Of a stretch of DNA of 22,032 nt, positions 1 through 7,597 are shown piece after piece. The DNA is taken from positions 1-22,032 of the IMG/VR virus record IMGVR_UViG_3300036768_000909. The stretch is one strand, 5' to 3'. How positions within the stretch are numbered: the stretch's first letter is position 1; every line of letters starts with the position of its first letter. The DNA comes from a virus. Position numbers and translations under genes: made by a program. The notes under the pieces were generated by a model. That model ran no database searches. It was not told where the DNA came from and saw only the letters and a list, made by a program, of their open reading frames with translations.

Positions 1-505
1 CTGAGAGCTTGCCGGTGAGCGGGTCAACAAAATCGGCAACCGCCGGTCCGCCGTTGGCAACCGGCGGCTGGGCAATGCTGGATGAAAAGGCGATTTGATC
101 CTTATACGACACGCCAGCCGGAGTAATGTACGGGATTTTAGACCACAACTCCCGCAGATCGACGACCGTGATATACATATCGTTGCGGATAGCGAGTTCC
201 CCTGCCCCTTTGCCGCGTCCGGTGCGGCCAATGGGAATCTGCGTGCTGCTGGCAGGTCCCCGGACGCGCTGACGACCCAGGTTATAGCCGCCCGGGCTGC
301 TTCCGAGCCACAGCGTCATGCCGGGTTCGATGTCGGTATAATCCCCGCTGCCGCCGTCATAGGTCAGTGATATGGCCGGATACACATCATCCTGATTCAC
401 GCGCGCCGTGAAGACCACACGCGGCTTCAGAATGAACAGATAGCCGCGCGCTGTCTGAGGATGGGTACGCCAGGTCGTCAGGTCAGAGGGTGAGGCGGTT
501 GGCAT
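1..505 (-). CDS. Putative tail/baseplate protein, N-terminal part (cut by left edge)
   Basis: An open frame runs without a stop from an ATG at 505 to the left edge, giving 168 residues that begin MPTASPSDLTTWRTHPQTAR. The start overlaps the stop of the preceding gene in a TAATG junction, so translation is probably coupled. The visible part is beta-rich in character, with stretches such as DIEPGMTLWLGSSPGGYNLG and ITVVDLRELWSKIP. It has no signal peptide or membrane segment. Its place two genes after the tape measure is where siphoviruses encode distal-tail, baseplate or tail-lysin proteins, so a tail-tip structural role is inferred. No enzymatic motif is visible in this part, and the product could continue into a much larger protein outside the window. 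Confidence 0.7.
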   Translation of the reverse strand, partial: MPTASPSDLTTWRTHPQTARGYLFILKPRVVFTARVNQDDVYPAISLTYDGGSGDYTDIEPGMTLWLGSSPGGYNLGRQRVRGPASSTQIPIGRTGRGKGAGELAIRNDMYITVVDLRELWSKIPYITPAGVSYKDQIAFSSSIAQPPVANGGPAVADFVDPLTGKLS

Positions 506-879
506 TACAGTGCCTCCACCAGTGTGATTTCATAGGTGACATTCCGAAAGCCGGTCGGGGTTCGTTGGATGCGTTTTGGGTAATGGGCGATGGCGTTGTA
601 ATTGGCATAGGTGTCATCATTGCCCTTGACGCGAACCGTTACCTCGGCGCTGCGCATGGTGACGCTCAGGCCGCCCAACTGCGTGTTAATGGCAGTGAAC
701 TCCTCTGGTTGCAGGATGGTATAAACCAGTTCGACAAAAGTCTTGCCATCGGCGTAGGTCAACCCGCTGGCCGCCTCGACCTCGCGCGCCACCTGCATCG
801 CATCGGGGGTGGCTGGTTGCGGGTCCAGATCAATGAGGGTGCCAGGATTGTTCCAGCCGCTAACCGCTTGATAGCTCAT
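505..879 (-). CDS. Putative distal tail protein
   Basis: This 124-aa protein is encoded directly after the tape measure; its ATG overlaps the tape-measure stop by 4 bases (ATGA). It has no transmembrane segment or recognisable catalytic motif. The composition suits a small beta-sandwich tail component, with alternating hydrophobic stretches such as SAEVTVRVKG and NVTYEITLVEAL at the C-terminus. By gene order (chaperones, tape measure, this gene, larger tail protein) it sits where distal tail proteins (Dit-like) or tail-completion proteins are usually encoded. The assignment rests on position more than on sequence motifs. Confidence 0.65.
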   Translation of the reverse strand: MSYQAVSGWNNPGTLIDLDPQPATPDAMQVAREVEAASGLTYADGKTFVELVYTILQPEEFTAINTQLGGLSVTMRSAEVTVRVKGNDDTYANYNAIAHYPKRIQRTPTGFRNVTYEITLVEAL

Positions 880-3743
880 GCCCCAATCAACCCCTCGAAC
901 TCATTCACAAACTGGCCGAGCGCCTTGCGTGTGCCTTCGTCGATGAGCCTGACCAATTCCTGTGGGTTGTACCCGCCGATGTCGCCAAAACTCATCTGTG
1001 GCGCGAATGTCCCAATCGTCAACCCTCCCCTGCCGCTAAGAAGCTGGCGAGTCGCATCCGCAGGCAGGATTCGTGCGGGTTGTGACAGCAAAGCGAGATT
1101 CTGCCCATTGTTGAGCAGTGCTGACTCCAATCCGTATTCATTGAAGCGGAATGGTCTGCCTGGAATGGGTCGTCCCCCGCCCGCAAAATTGGTCGGGGTT
1201 GCGCCACTGGTGGCCGGCGCAGGTGCGCCAGCGTTGGCGGCCAGCGTCGCGCTTCCGGTGCGCAAGAAATTGAAGAAACTGGTCATGCTGCTGCGGGCGG
1301 AGTCAATGGCGCTAAAGGCATTCTGGACGAAAGCGTTGCCTAGATCGGTTTCCTGGAGGAGTTGTAGGCGTAAATCGTTAATCTGCTTATTCCGGGCACG
1401 CACCCGTTCAGCGTCCTCGCGGGCATTATCTTCCTGCAAGCGCTTCAGGCGAATGGCGCGATCCTGCGCTTCATCGGCAGCGCGGATGGCGCGGTCTTCA
1501 GCTTCACGCTGAAGCTGGAGATTGCGCTGGGCGTCTTCCTGAATCAACTGTTGTTGGAACTGCTGCGAACGCAGCGCTTGTTCGCGGGCAAACTGCTGTT
1601 GTGCCTGTTGTTCCCGCCGTTGGAAATCTTCGTTGCGCCGCTGCGTTTCGGTGTCATAACTGCTATTCTCGGCTTTTGCCTTATCGGCGGCGGCTTGCTG
1701 GGCGCGCAACACCGCTTTGGCGTCGAGACTGCTGGCAGCATCTTCAACCGCGCGGTCGCGCTCGCTGGCAATCTCATCCAGGCGTTTGCTGTGGTCTTCA
1801 GCGCGGCGCACATCCTCGGCGCGAAAGTCGGCCAAATTCTGTGCTTGCTGGGCGTAGAACTGCGCCGCCGCGTCCTGCGTCTGCTGATAGTAGGCGTTGA
1901 GTTCCCGCGCGCGGTTAGCGTAGTAATCCTGGTCACGGCGGGCATCGGCCAGATTCTGGTCGCGGGACTGACGGCCACTACGCAGCGCGTTATCCGCCTC
2001 TTCGCGTGCTGCCGCGATGCGTCGCTGCTCGTCGATCTTGCGACTTTCCTCATCAAAATCCTCGTTGATTTTGGCAATTTTCTGGTTGGTTTCCCTGATT
2101 TTGTCAGCGTTGGCTTCGAGTGCGGCGGTGAGTGGATTAGCTTTCTGAGCAACCTGCCCCATTGCGTCGCCGGCGACCGCTGCCCCCTGCTGAAGTGGAG
2201 GGAATAGAAATTCGGCCAGGCCTTTGACGATGGGATTAACGATGTTGTCTACTCCCTGCCCCACTGAGTCAGCCACGCTCCGAGCTTCGCTGTGATCAAT
2301 GCCGCGCGCCAGGCGATCCAGTGCTTCCGTGCGCTGTCTCCCAGCGGCAACTATCTCGTCAAAACCGCTCTTGAGGGCGTTGTTACCCGCCGCGCCGATG
2401 CTTTTGGCGGCTTCCTCCTGCCCCGGAATATGGCTGAGAAGGTTGCTGACTGCATTCAGGAATGTGCCGATGGTCTGCACGACATTGCCAAAGGCTTCAC
2501 GGAAATACGAGCCACCCAGTTTGAAGACGGCGACGATGAGTTCAATTGCCTGCTTGACGACATTTGCGCCGACTGCGAAAATTTGCGCGATGAGCTTTGC
2601 TCCCTCGCCGAGCGACTTCACCACGATGACGATGATCTGATTCAGTCGTTCGGCCAGTACGCTGCCCGCGCTTTCCCCTGCCGCGATGCGCCCCAAATCG
2701 CCCGACCGGACACCGGCCTTTGCCAGCCGTGTTGCCACTTCCTCCCCAATCCCCACCCCTGCCGCAGCGGCCAGACCAACGCCAGCGACTCGCCCCACGC
2801 CGCCGCTGGAAACCGTTTTCAGTGTCTTATAAGCTGTAATCAACTGGGATAGCGCCAGGAAAAGCGGCGCGGTACCCGCTGCGGCAATCGCAAACACCGA
2901 GAGCGTTTGGAGTAAGGCTGGATTGGTCTTGTTCAGCCGATCAATGAAATCGCCGATTTGGGTGGCGGCTGGAATGAGGAAATTGTTGAGAAATGGCGTG
3001 AATGCAGTGGCTAAGGCCTCCTGCGTGACGCCGCGCAGGCGGTTAAAGGCGTTTGCGCCGCTGGCATTGAGTTGCTTGAACTTCTCTTCGGTCACGCCGA
3101 GGCCGCCAACCAGCTTGTCGAGGCCTTCGATGATCTTCTGCGGGTCGCCCTTCGCCGCATCGACCAGCCCCTTGAGTTGCGTCTTACTCAGTTCAAAGCG
3201 AGCGGCCAGTGAGGTGTAGGTGCCGCCGAGCAGTTCGCGGACGGCGAAGGCCGCCCCCTCAATGCCCTGCGCCGGGTCGATGAGCGCGAGACGTTGAACC
3301 AGACTCAATGTCTTGCCGAGGTCGACATTATTGCGCCCGACGGCAGGCAGGATGGCGTTCGCGCCCTCGGCAACATCGAGGAAGGATTGGCCGGTGTCGT
3401 TGGCGATTTTGCGAAGCTGCGCCATCCGTTCGTTGGCCTTCTGGGTCGAGCCGGAAAACGTGACCATGAGCGCATTCAGGCGCGCCACCTGCTGCGAGGC
3501 GGCTACCCCCCGCGCCACAATACCCGCGCCTCCGAGTGTGGCGAGGATCGTATTCAACCCGCCAGCGGTCTGCCGGAATTTGGTTTCGAGATTATCAAGA
3601 CCGCTGGCAATCGTGCGTCCGGTGTTCTGCCAGGCGCTCCCGACTTGCTGGGCAGTCGAAACGATCAGACGACCTGCGCTCTGGAGAGCGGAGGTGTCAA
3701 TTCGGAAACTGCCCTGAGCCACGCCGGGACGATTACCCGCCAC
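876..3743 (-). CDS. Tail tape measure protein
   Basis: This 955-aa protein is the longest in the window. Tape measure proteins set the length of the tail tube and are threaded through its lumen. The N-terminal third is Gly/Ala/Leu-rich with hydrophobic helices (around residues 285-310 and 320-335). Residues of roughly 540-810 form a very long charged region rich in Q, R, E, D and A, typical of an extended coiled coil. The C-terminus carries a Gly-rich segment followed by RFNEYGLESALLNNG, a pattern common near the end of tape measure proteins. At about 0.15 nm per residue this suggests a tail near 140 nm. The start is a GTG at 3743 with a nearby GGAAGGG Shine-Dalgarno, overlapping the chaperone frame by 11 bases. 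Its position directly after the chaperone pair is canonical. Confidence 0.93.
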   Translation of the reverse strand: MAGNRPGVAQGSFRIDTSALQSAGRLIVSTAQQVGSAWQNTGRTIASGLDNLETKFRQTAGGLNTILATLGGAGIVARGVAASQQVARLNALMVTFSGSTQKANERMAQLRKIANDTGQSFLDVAEGANAILPAVGRNNVDLGKTLSLVQRLALIDPAQGIEGAAFAVRELLGGTYTSLAARFELSKTQLKGLVDAAKGDPQKIIEGLDKLVGGLGVTEEKFKQLNASGANAFNRLRGVTQEALATAFTPFLNNFLIPAATQIGDFIDRLNKTNPALLQTLSVFAIAAAGTAPLFLALSQLITAYKTLKTVSSGGVGRVAGVGLAAAAGVGIGEEVATRLAKAGVRSGDLGRIAAGESAGSVLAERLNQIIVIVVKSLGEGAKLIAQIFAVGANVVKQAIELIVAVFKLGGSYFREAFGNVVQTIGTFLNAVSNLLSHIPGQEEAAKSIGAAGNNALKSGFDEIVAAGRQRTEALDRLARGIDHSEARSVADSVGQGVDNIVNPIVKGLAEFLFPPLQQGAAVAGDAMGQVAQKANPLTAALEANADKIRETNQKIAKINEDFDEESRKIDEQRRIAAAREEADNALRSGRQSRDQNLADARRDQDYYANRARELNAYYQQTQDAAAQFYAQQAQNLADFRAEDVRRAEDHSKRLDEIASERDRAVEDAASSLDAKAVLRAQQAAADKAKAENSSYDTETQRRNEDFQRREQQAQQQFAREQALRSQQFQQQLIQEDAQRNLQLQREAEDRAIRAADEAQDRAIRLKRLQEDNAREDAERVRARNKQINDLRLQLLQETDLGNAFVQNAFSAIDSARSSMTSFFNFLRTGSATLAANAGAPAPATSGATPTNFAGGGRPIPGRPFRFNEYGLESALLNNGQNLALLSQPARILPADATRQLLSGRGGLTIGTFAPQMSFGDIGGYNPQELVRLIDEGTRKALGQFVNEFEGLIGA

Positions 3744-4044
3744 GCTTACCCTTCCTTATGGATACGCCGGTTAAACCCAGCACGCTTTTGATGAACGCCT
3801 TTTTGCTGACCCGCTGCTTTGGATCGGCGAGCAGGTCGTCGAGGGTGTGCAGGTGCTGACCGGTCTTGGGGTCTACTTCGTTCAACTTACCTTCGACGTA
3901 GTTGCCGAAGTAGGACACCGCCGCGTCAAATTGCAGCGGAGTCCAGAGGTCATCCGGCATCCCGGTCAGGTCCGCCGCCCACTCGCGGATTCCCAGCAGT
4001 TCACTCGGTGACTGGCGAGTTGCCCGTGCCACCGCCCACACCAT
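3733..4044 (-). CDS. Tail assembly chaperone, second frame (T-like extension)
   Basis: This frame overlaps the end of the preceding chaperone ORF by 44 bases and lies directly upstream of the tape measure, the classical G/GT arrangement in siphoviruses. It can start at an ATG at 4044 (103 aa), but the same frame is open further upstream and reads sensibly there as VRSKQALWMVWAVARATRQS. That suggests it is normally reached by frameshifting from the upstream ORF, giving a fused chaperone. The frame is offset +1 (equivalently -2) from the upstream ORF, not the more common -1. No Shine-Dalgarno sequence is evident at 4044. The product has a hydrophobic helical centre and a basic tail ending GVSIRKGKRGG. 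Confidence 0.72.
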   Translation of the reverse strand: MVWAVARATRQSPSELLGIREWAADLTGMPDDLWTPLQFDAAVSYFGNYVEGKLNEVDPKTGQHLHTLDDLLADPKQRVSKKAFIKSVLGLTGVSIRKGKRGG

Positions 4045-4495
4045 CCACAGCGCTTGTTTGCTGCGGACGAAAATTGGCGAGCGCTGCGCTTGGCAGCCCC
4101 ATGAGCGAAAACAGGAATTGTTTCTCCTGGTCGCTCATATCGTCCCTGCCAATCTCATCGTCAGCCTTCGGGTCATCAACCATGCGCGGGTACAGCAAAC
4201 AGGTCATGGCAAAGGCGTCGTAGATGTCCACCAGATGGAGCGCTTCATCGGTGGTCAGGGTGTTGAGCGCATCCGAGCCGCCGCCGTTCACCACGAACTT
4301 CTCGACCAGCGGCGTCAGCGTGTCGGGAATTGTCCCCAGCCGCAGAAAGGTGGACATGTTGACCGGGCGAATGACAACCACACGCCCCCCTGGAAGTTCG
4401 ACCGGCACCCCTTCCTGACGCGCTTTGCGCCACTCGCTGGCCGGCGTCGCGCCCATCGCTTGAAAATCGGTGCGATCCATCAGCTTGTTGCCCAT
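4001..4495 (-). CDS. Tail assembly chaperone (G-like)
   Basis: This 164-aa protein is encoded two bases after the major tail protein stop, between it and the tape measure, the invariant position of the tail assembly chaperone that coats the tape measure during tube polymerisation. The N-terminus contains a short beta-like segment (VELPGGRVVVIRPVNMSTFLRLG) resembling this class of tail protein. The C-terminal part is acidic and ends in a Gly/Ser-rich linker (SAVDGVGGGTGNSPVTE), as expected for a domain connected to a second frame by ribosomal frameshifting. Start: ATG at 4495 with weak ribosome-binding signal, so coupling to the upstream gene is likely. Family membership is inferred from order, size and overlap with the downstream frame. 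Confidence 0.78.
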   Translation of the reverse strand: MGNKLMDRTDFQAMGATPASEWRKARQEGVPVELPGGRVVVIRPVNMSTFLRLGTIPDTLTPLVEKFVVNGGGSDALNTLTTDEALHLVDIYDAFAMTCLLYPRMVDDPKADDEIGRDDMSDQEKQFLFSLMGLPSAALANFRPQQTSAVDGVGGGTGNSPVTE

Positions 4496-4497
4496 CG

Positions 4498-5082
4498 TTA
4501 CGCCGCCGGCACGGTAGCAGCGACCGCCGTATCGTGTTCGAGAACTTCGAACAGGGTGGGCTTGCCTTCAGCGTCAGGGTAGCCGGCATCCAGGACGGCG
4601 GTGATCTTTAACTGGGTAACAGCGAATGCGCCGTATTCGAACTTCACATCGAAACTGCCTGTTACCTTTGCCTTCGGAACAAAGACATGGGTATCCCCGT
4701 TGCCCTCTTCGGCCTCGGCCCGCACGGTCAGGCCGAAATACGGGCGCTTGCGATTGGTAATGCGCACGCGCTTGTACATGATGCTGGTGGACTGGCCGCT
4801 ATTGAGCGACTCGCCCATGATGACGCGCAGCACGTCGGTATCGACGCCACCGAAATCCACGCTGACCTCGGCTTTGTTGGTGCGGCTGGCGGTGGCCGTG
4901 ATGCCATCGTCGCCTTCCAGGTCGCTCGACGTGGTTTGGGGCGACACCTGTCCCAGGCGGATGCTGGGGATGTCGTAATTCGTGTCGTAGATGCCATCGG
5001 CGAGTCGCTTGGCGATCTTGCCGTCGGCCAGTCCGAATTGCGGGCCACCGACATCAAAAATTCCGTTCCGTCCTACTGTCAT
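4498..5082 (-). CDS. Major tail protein (tail tube)
   Basis: This 194-aa protein begins MTVGRNGIFDVGGPQFGLAD. The ATG at 5082 is preferred over longer in-frame extensions because it has an AAGGA Shine-Dalgarno and an ATGA overlap with the preceding gene; the upstream extension is Arg-rich shadow sequence. The sequence is beta-rich, with an early loop (YDIPSIRLGQVSPQTTSSDLE), charged strands (ASRTNKAEVSVDFGGVDTD) and a central MYKRVRITNRKRPYFGLTVRA stretch, consistent with a siphovirus tube subunit. Its location between tail-completion genes and the tail assembly chaperones supports the call. A tube without a neighbouring sheath gene indicates a non-contractile tail. Confidence 0.8.
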   Translation of the reverse strand: MTVGRNGIFDVGGPQFGLADGKIAKRLADGIYDTNYDIPSIRLGQVSPQTTSSDLEGDDGITATASRTNKAEVSVDFGGVDTDVLRVIMGESLNSGQSTSIMYKRVRITNRKRPYFGLTVRAEAEEGNGDTHVFVPKAKVTGSFDVKFEYGAFAVTQLKITAVLDAGYPDAEGKPTLFEVLEHDTAVAATVPAA

Positions 5083-5534
5083 GATGTTTTCCTTCCAATG
5101 ACCTCGTAATCGCGCCTGAGCATAACCGCGCCGCGCAGGGCGGGCATCAACTGCTCGCGCTCGTCGTTCACTTCGTTTGAAAGCTGTACCTGAAACACGC
5201 CATTGACGGGCGTATCCTGAAGCAGCGCGTAAATCCGGTCGGCGGCTGCGTACAGCGTGGACCAATTTTGTGATTTGTCGTCGTACAGGTAGATTTCCAC
5301 CACCTGGCGCGTGTTCATGTAACCGATGTCCCGCAGGCCACCGGGCAACTCCGTCAGCACCCTCCCCTTGACCACCGCGAACGGCTTCAGCCTGACGCCG
5401 TTGAAAATGCCCGGCAGCGTGGTCGGATTCACCTCGGCGGGCAGACTCCGGTACAGCAACACCCCGCCAGTTAGCGCGCTGGTAAGCGTCGCATCGGCTG
5501 ACAGGCGCGCCTGAATCAGGTCCACTGCGCTCAT
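5079..5534 (-). CDS. Tail terminator / tail-completion protein
   Basis: This 151-aa protein has 4-base ATGA overlaps with both neighbours. It starts with an amphipathic helix (MSAVDLIQARLSADATLTSAL), then beta segments (VVEIYLYD) and a helix (LYAAADRIYALLQD), the arrangement of small tail terminator proteins that cap the tube and join it to the neck. There are no membrane segments or enzymatic motifs. Position directly before the major tail protein matches the terminator slot in siphovirus gene order. The functional call is inferred mainly from that order and size. Confidence 0.7.
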   Translation of the reverse strand: MSAVDLIQARLSADATLTSALTGGVLLYRSLPAEVNPTTLPGIFNGVRLKPFAVVKGRVLTELPGGLRDIGYMNTRQVVEIYLYDDKSQNWSTLYAAADRIYALLQDTPVNGVFQVQLSNEVNDEREQLMPALRGAVMLRRDYEVIGRKTS

Positions 5535-5884
5535 GCCGTCAGCCTTTGCAGGTCGGCCACGAACGATGGCCAGAAGTGATCGAGCGCCCTGCCGATGATG
5601 CCGTAGGCCCCGAAGTTGCCGTATTCGAGGTAAACTCCGTATTCTAGGCCGTAGTCGAAGGCCAGCACCAGTTCGTCGCGGTGCTGCTCAACGAAGGCAT
5701 AAAGGCTCTGGCGCAGATTGCCGGTCCGGTCCGTCCAGGGCGCGTTCTCCTTCATCCACGCTTCGATGCGCGGGGCGTAGGAGTCCATCAGAGCGTGAAT
5801 CGCCCCGATGACGCGCGCCACGTAGTCATCCCACAGATTGCCCCAGGCGGTTTGCGGGTCAATGTCCCACATGAATTTGCTCAT
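5531..5884 (-). CDS. HK97 gp10-like head-tail/neck protein
   Basis: This 117-aa protein contains a segment reading TDRTGNLRQSLYAF followed by LEYGVYLEYGNFG. That is the typical signature of the HK97 gp10-like (minor tail/neck) family, where R-T-G-N-L-R precedes a short beta region and an A/V-x-Y-x-E-x-G motif. The start (ATG at 5884) overlaps the previous stop in ATGA, with an AGGTGG-like ribosome-binding stretch upstream. The N-terminus is Trp-rich and helical. It lies in a tightly coupled run of four head-tail joining genes between the glycosyltransferase and the major tail protein, as expected for a protein bridging connector and tail. Confidence 0.78.
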   Translation of the reverse strand: MSKFMWDIDPQTAWGNLWDDYVARVIGAIHALMDSYAPRIEAWMKENAPWTDRTGNLRQSLYAFVEQHRDELVLAFDYGLEYGVYLEYGNFGAYGIIGRALDHFWPSFVADLQRLTA

Positions 5885-6213
5885 AATTCCACCTCACCCG
5901 TCGCCTGTCGCTCGCCGAGCGTGTCGATCACATTGGTGATACGATACACTCGTCCGCCCAGCAGGAAGCGGTCGCCGCGCCGGATGTCGGTATCGGGGAG
6001 CGTCGCGTGCTGGCGGATGCCGTACACGGTCACACTGCCCTGCCCCAGACTGCCGAGCGCAGGCGAAACCGTTTCGCCAATCGGGTTGACCTCAACGCGC
6101 ACCGTCTGGGCGGCCAAGTCGGCCACTCCGTCGCGCACAATCGTGATCGACGATGGCTTATCGTTGATGCGCAACCAGGCGCGGGCGGCGCGAAAGGCCG
6201 GATCAATAATCAT
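5881..6213 (-). CDS. Head closure / head-tail joining protein
   Basis: A 110-aa protein starting MIIDPAFRAARAWLRINDKP. The ATG at 6213 is chosen because GGAGG lies just upstream; longer in-frame extensions are Arg/Pro-rich shadow of the neighbouring gene. The start overlaps the end of the upstream connector by 11 bases. The protein is beta-rich, with TVRVEVNPIGE and a C-terminal RRGDRFLLGGRVYRITNV segment. This pattern of a short barrel ending in 'GDxxxxxGxxYxV' is typical of head closure (stopper) proteins that seal DNA in the filled head. Assignment is from size, beta pattern and order. Confidence 0.68.
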   Translation of the reverse strand: MIIDPAFRAARAWLRINDKPSSITIVRDGVADLAAQTVRVEVNPIGETVSPALGSLGQGSVTVYGIRQHATLPDTDIRRGDRFLLGGRVYRITNVIDTLGERQATGEVEL

Positions 6214-6583
6214 CCGGGTACTCCTCCCATCGGCGCGGCGTCGGGCGCGGGGTGCCCATGCGGACAACCCCCCCGGCCCCGGCGAGGGCGCTGTCGAGGT
6301 CTTTCTGCGCCTCTTTGGCGAGGACATCCAGTGCCCGGAAGACATCGCTCAGGCTCTCACTGCTGGCATTTTGGGTATAGCTGGCGCGGAGGGCATACTG
6401 GGCGCGAAGCTGCTTGATGCCTTCCAGCACCGAAGCGGCCATCATCGCGCGGTCGTTGGCGGCGACTGTCGGGTAGACTTCCGAGGCTTCGAGAAAGATG
6501 TCGTCGATGACTGCATCCGAGAAGTCGTCAATGGTGACATTCAGCTTACGCCGAAAGCGTGTGCGCTGGGTGTCCGTAGCCAC
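6203..6583 (-). CDS. Head-tail connector (adaptor) protein
   Basis: This protein is best started at a GTG at 6583, preceded by a perfect AGGAGG at a 6-base spacing. That gives 126 aa beginning M(V)ATDTQRTRFRRKLNVTIDD. An upstream ATG at 6622 is possible but lies inside the preceding gene without such a signal. The product is largely helical (DAVIDDIFLEASEVYP, MMAASVLEGIKQLRAQYALRAS) with an acidic C-terminus, like gp6/gp15-type adaptors that bind under the portal. The gene overlaps the glycosyltransferase end by 38 bases, suggesting the glycosyltransferase was inserted upstream of an already coupled set of joining genes. Confidence 0.72.
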   Translation of the reverse strand: MATDTQRTRFRRKLNVTIDDFSDAVIDDIFLEASEVYPTVAANDRAMMAASVLEGIKQLRAQYALRASYTQNASSESLSDVFRALDVLAKEAQKDLDSALAGAGGVVRMGTPRPTPRRWEEYPDDY

Positions 6584-7586
6584 TGAGTGCCTCCTGCCAG
6601 ATACGGGCGCACGCCGCGCCAAATGCGCTCCAGCGGTACGCCTTGCGAACGAACTTGGCGGCGGCTGCGCCGCGCTCCAGATAGACAGCGTGATTGCGGT
6701 AGACGTGCAGCATGGCGTCGGCTACGTCATCCACCGATGGCTTTGCCCACAGCCCCAACCCTTCGAAGTTTGGGTCTTTGCTCCATGCCGGCTGCGTCTC
6801 GGCGTACAGCGGATAGCCCCAGTGGGCGATGTCATCCGCTGTGCCGCCGAAATTCGTGGCGATGACCGGGCCGCCGGTGGCTGCGTATTCGCGCGGCGGC
6901 AAGCCGAATCCCTCGCCCATCGTCGGGAAGACCATGCAATCCGTCTGGGCGTAGAGGGACGCCATTTTGCGGTTGCTCAGGTCTTTCTCGATGATTCGGA
7001 TGTTGGGATTGGTGACATGAAACCCCAATGTGTCGGGGCGACATTTCAGCCACAGTTCAACGTTTGGATCGTCCATCCAGTATTTCGGGAAGGCCCGCCC
7101 CGCGATGTCCCACCCCTTGCGTCGCCCTCGGTCAGCAATCACGAGAAACCGATACGGGCGATCTTTGGGGACTTCCCGCTTGACGGGCTTGAACTGCCCG
7201 GACACGCCCAGGGGGATGCAGTGCAGCGGGACTTTCACGCCACTGTCACGGAAGGCGTCGATCATCCAGCGCGACGGCACAATGACCGCCTGCATCTCGT
7301 TCAGCACATCTGCCCACCCCGGCGGCAACTGGGTGCTTTCAAACATGGTGACGGCTACACGCGGCCCCATGGATGCCAGGATACCGTAGTGTTCGAAGTT
7401 GGTGGGATATGCGAGGAGAAAGCCGCCAAGCACCGTCTGGATGGCCTGGTGCTTGGGCGGGTTGCCGCCGCACCGATTGACATGATACCCCAGGCGCGTC
7501 AGGGCGCGGGAAAGCTCAATGGCGATCCGGCCATAGCTGTCCTGAATTTCCCATCCAGGCGAGAAGACATTGACGGCTTGCTTCAT
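6546..7586 (-). CDS. Glycosyltransferase, GT4-type (GT-B fold)
   Basis: This 346-aa protein has the hallmarks of a retaining GT-B glycosyltransferase. The C-terminal domain carries the EX7E motif (E225 and E233 in MGEGFGLPPREYAATGGP) that binds the nucleotide-sugar donor, followed by VIATNFGG. Around residues 145-158 it has FLVIADRGRRKGWD, the usual start of the donor domain. The N-terminal acceptor domain starts VNVFSPGWEIQDSYGRIAIE. There is no membrane segment, so it is probably cytosolic. Start: ATG at 7586 with AAGGA eight bases upstream, 11 bases after the capsid gene. Placement between capsid and connector genes means late expression and suggests virion components as possible acceptors; donor and acceptor cannot be read from sequence. 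Confidence 0.9.
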   Translation of the reverse strand: MKQAVNVFSPGWEIQDSYGRIAIELSRALTRLGYHVNRCGGNPPKHQAIQTVLGGFLLAYPTNFEHYGILASMGPRVAVTMFESTQLPPGWADVLNEMQAVIVPSRWMIDAFRDSGVKVPLHCIPLGVSGQFKPVKREVPKDRPYRFLVIADRGRRKGWDIAGRAFPKYWMDDPNVELWLKCRPDTLGFHVTNPNIRIIEKDLSNRKMASLYAQTDCMVFPTMGEGFGLPPREYAATGGPVIATNFGGTADDIAHWGYPLYAETQPAWSKDPNFEGLGLWAKPSVDDVADAMLHVYRNHAVYLERGAAAAKFVRKAYRWSAFGAACARIWQEALSGYGHPAHTLSA

Positions 7587-7597
7587 CGCTGGTGTCC

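Noticed and set aside
490-1512. Long plus-strand open frame opposite the tail genes
   Set aside because: It lies antisense to two well supported coupled genes, has no ribosome-binding site and an Arg/Ser/Leu-rich shadow composition.
4498-5265. 61-residue N-terminal extension of the major tail protein
   Set aside because: The extension is Arg-rich shadow of the overlapping terminator gene, and the internal ATG has a proper ribosome-binding site.
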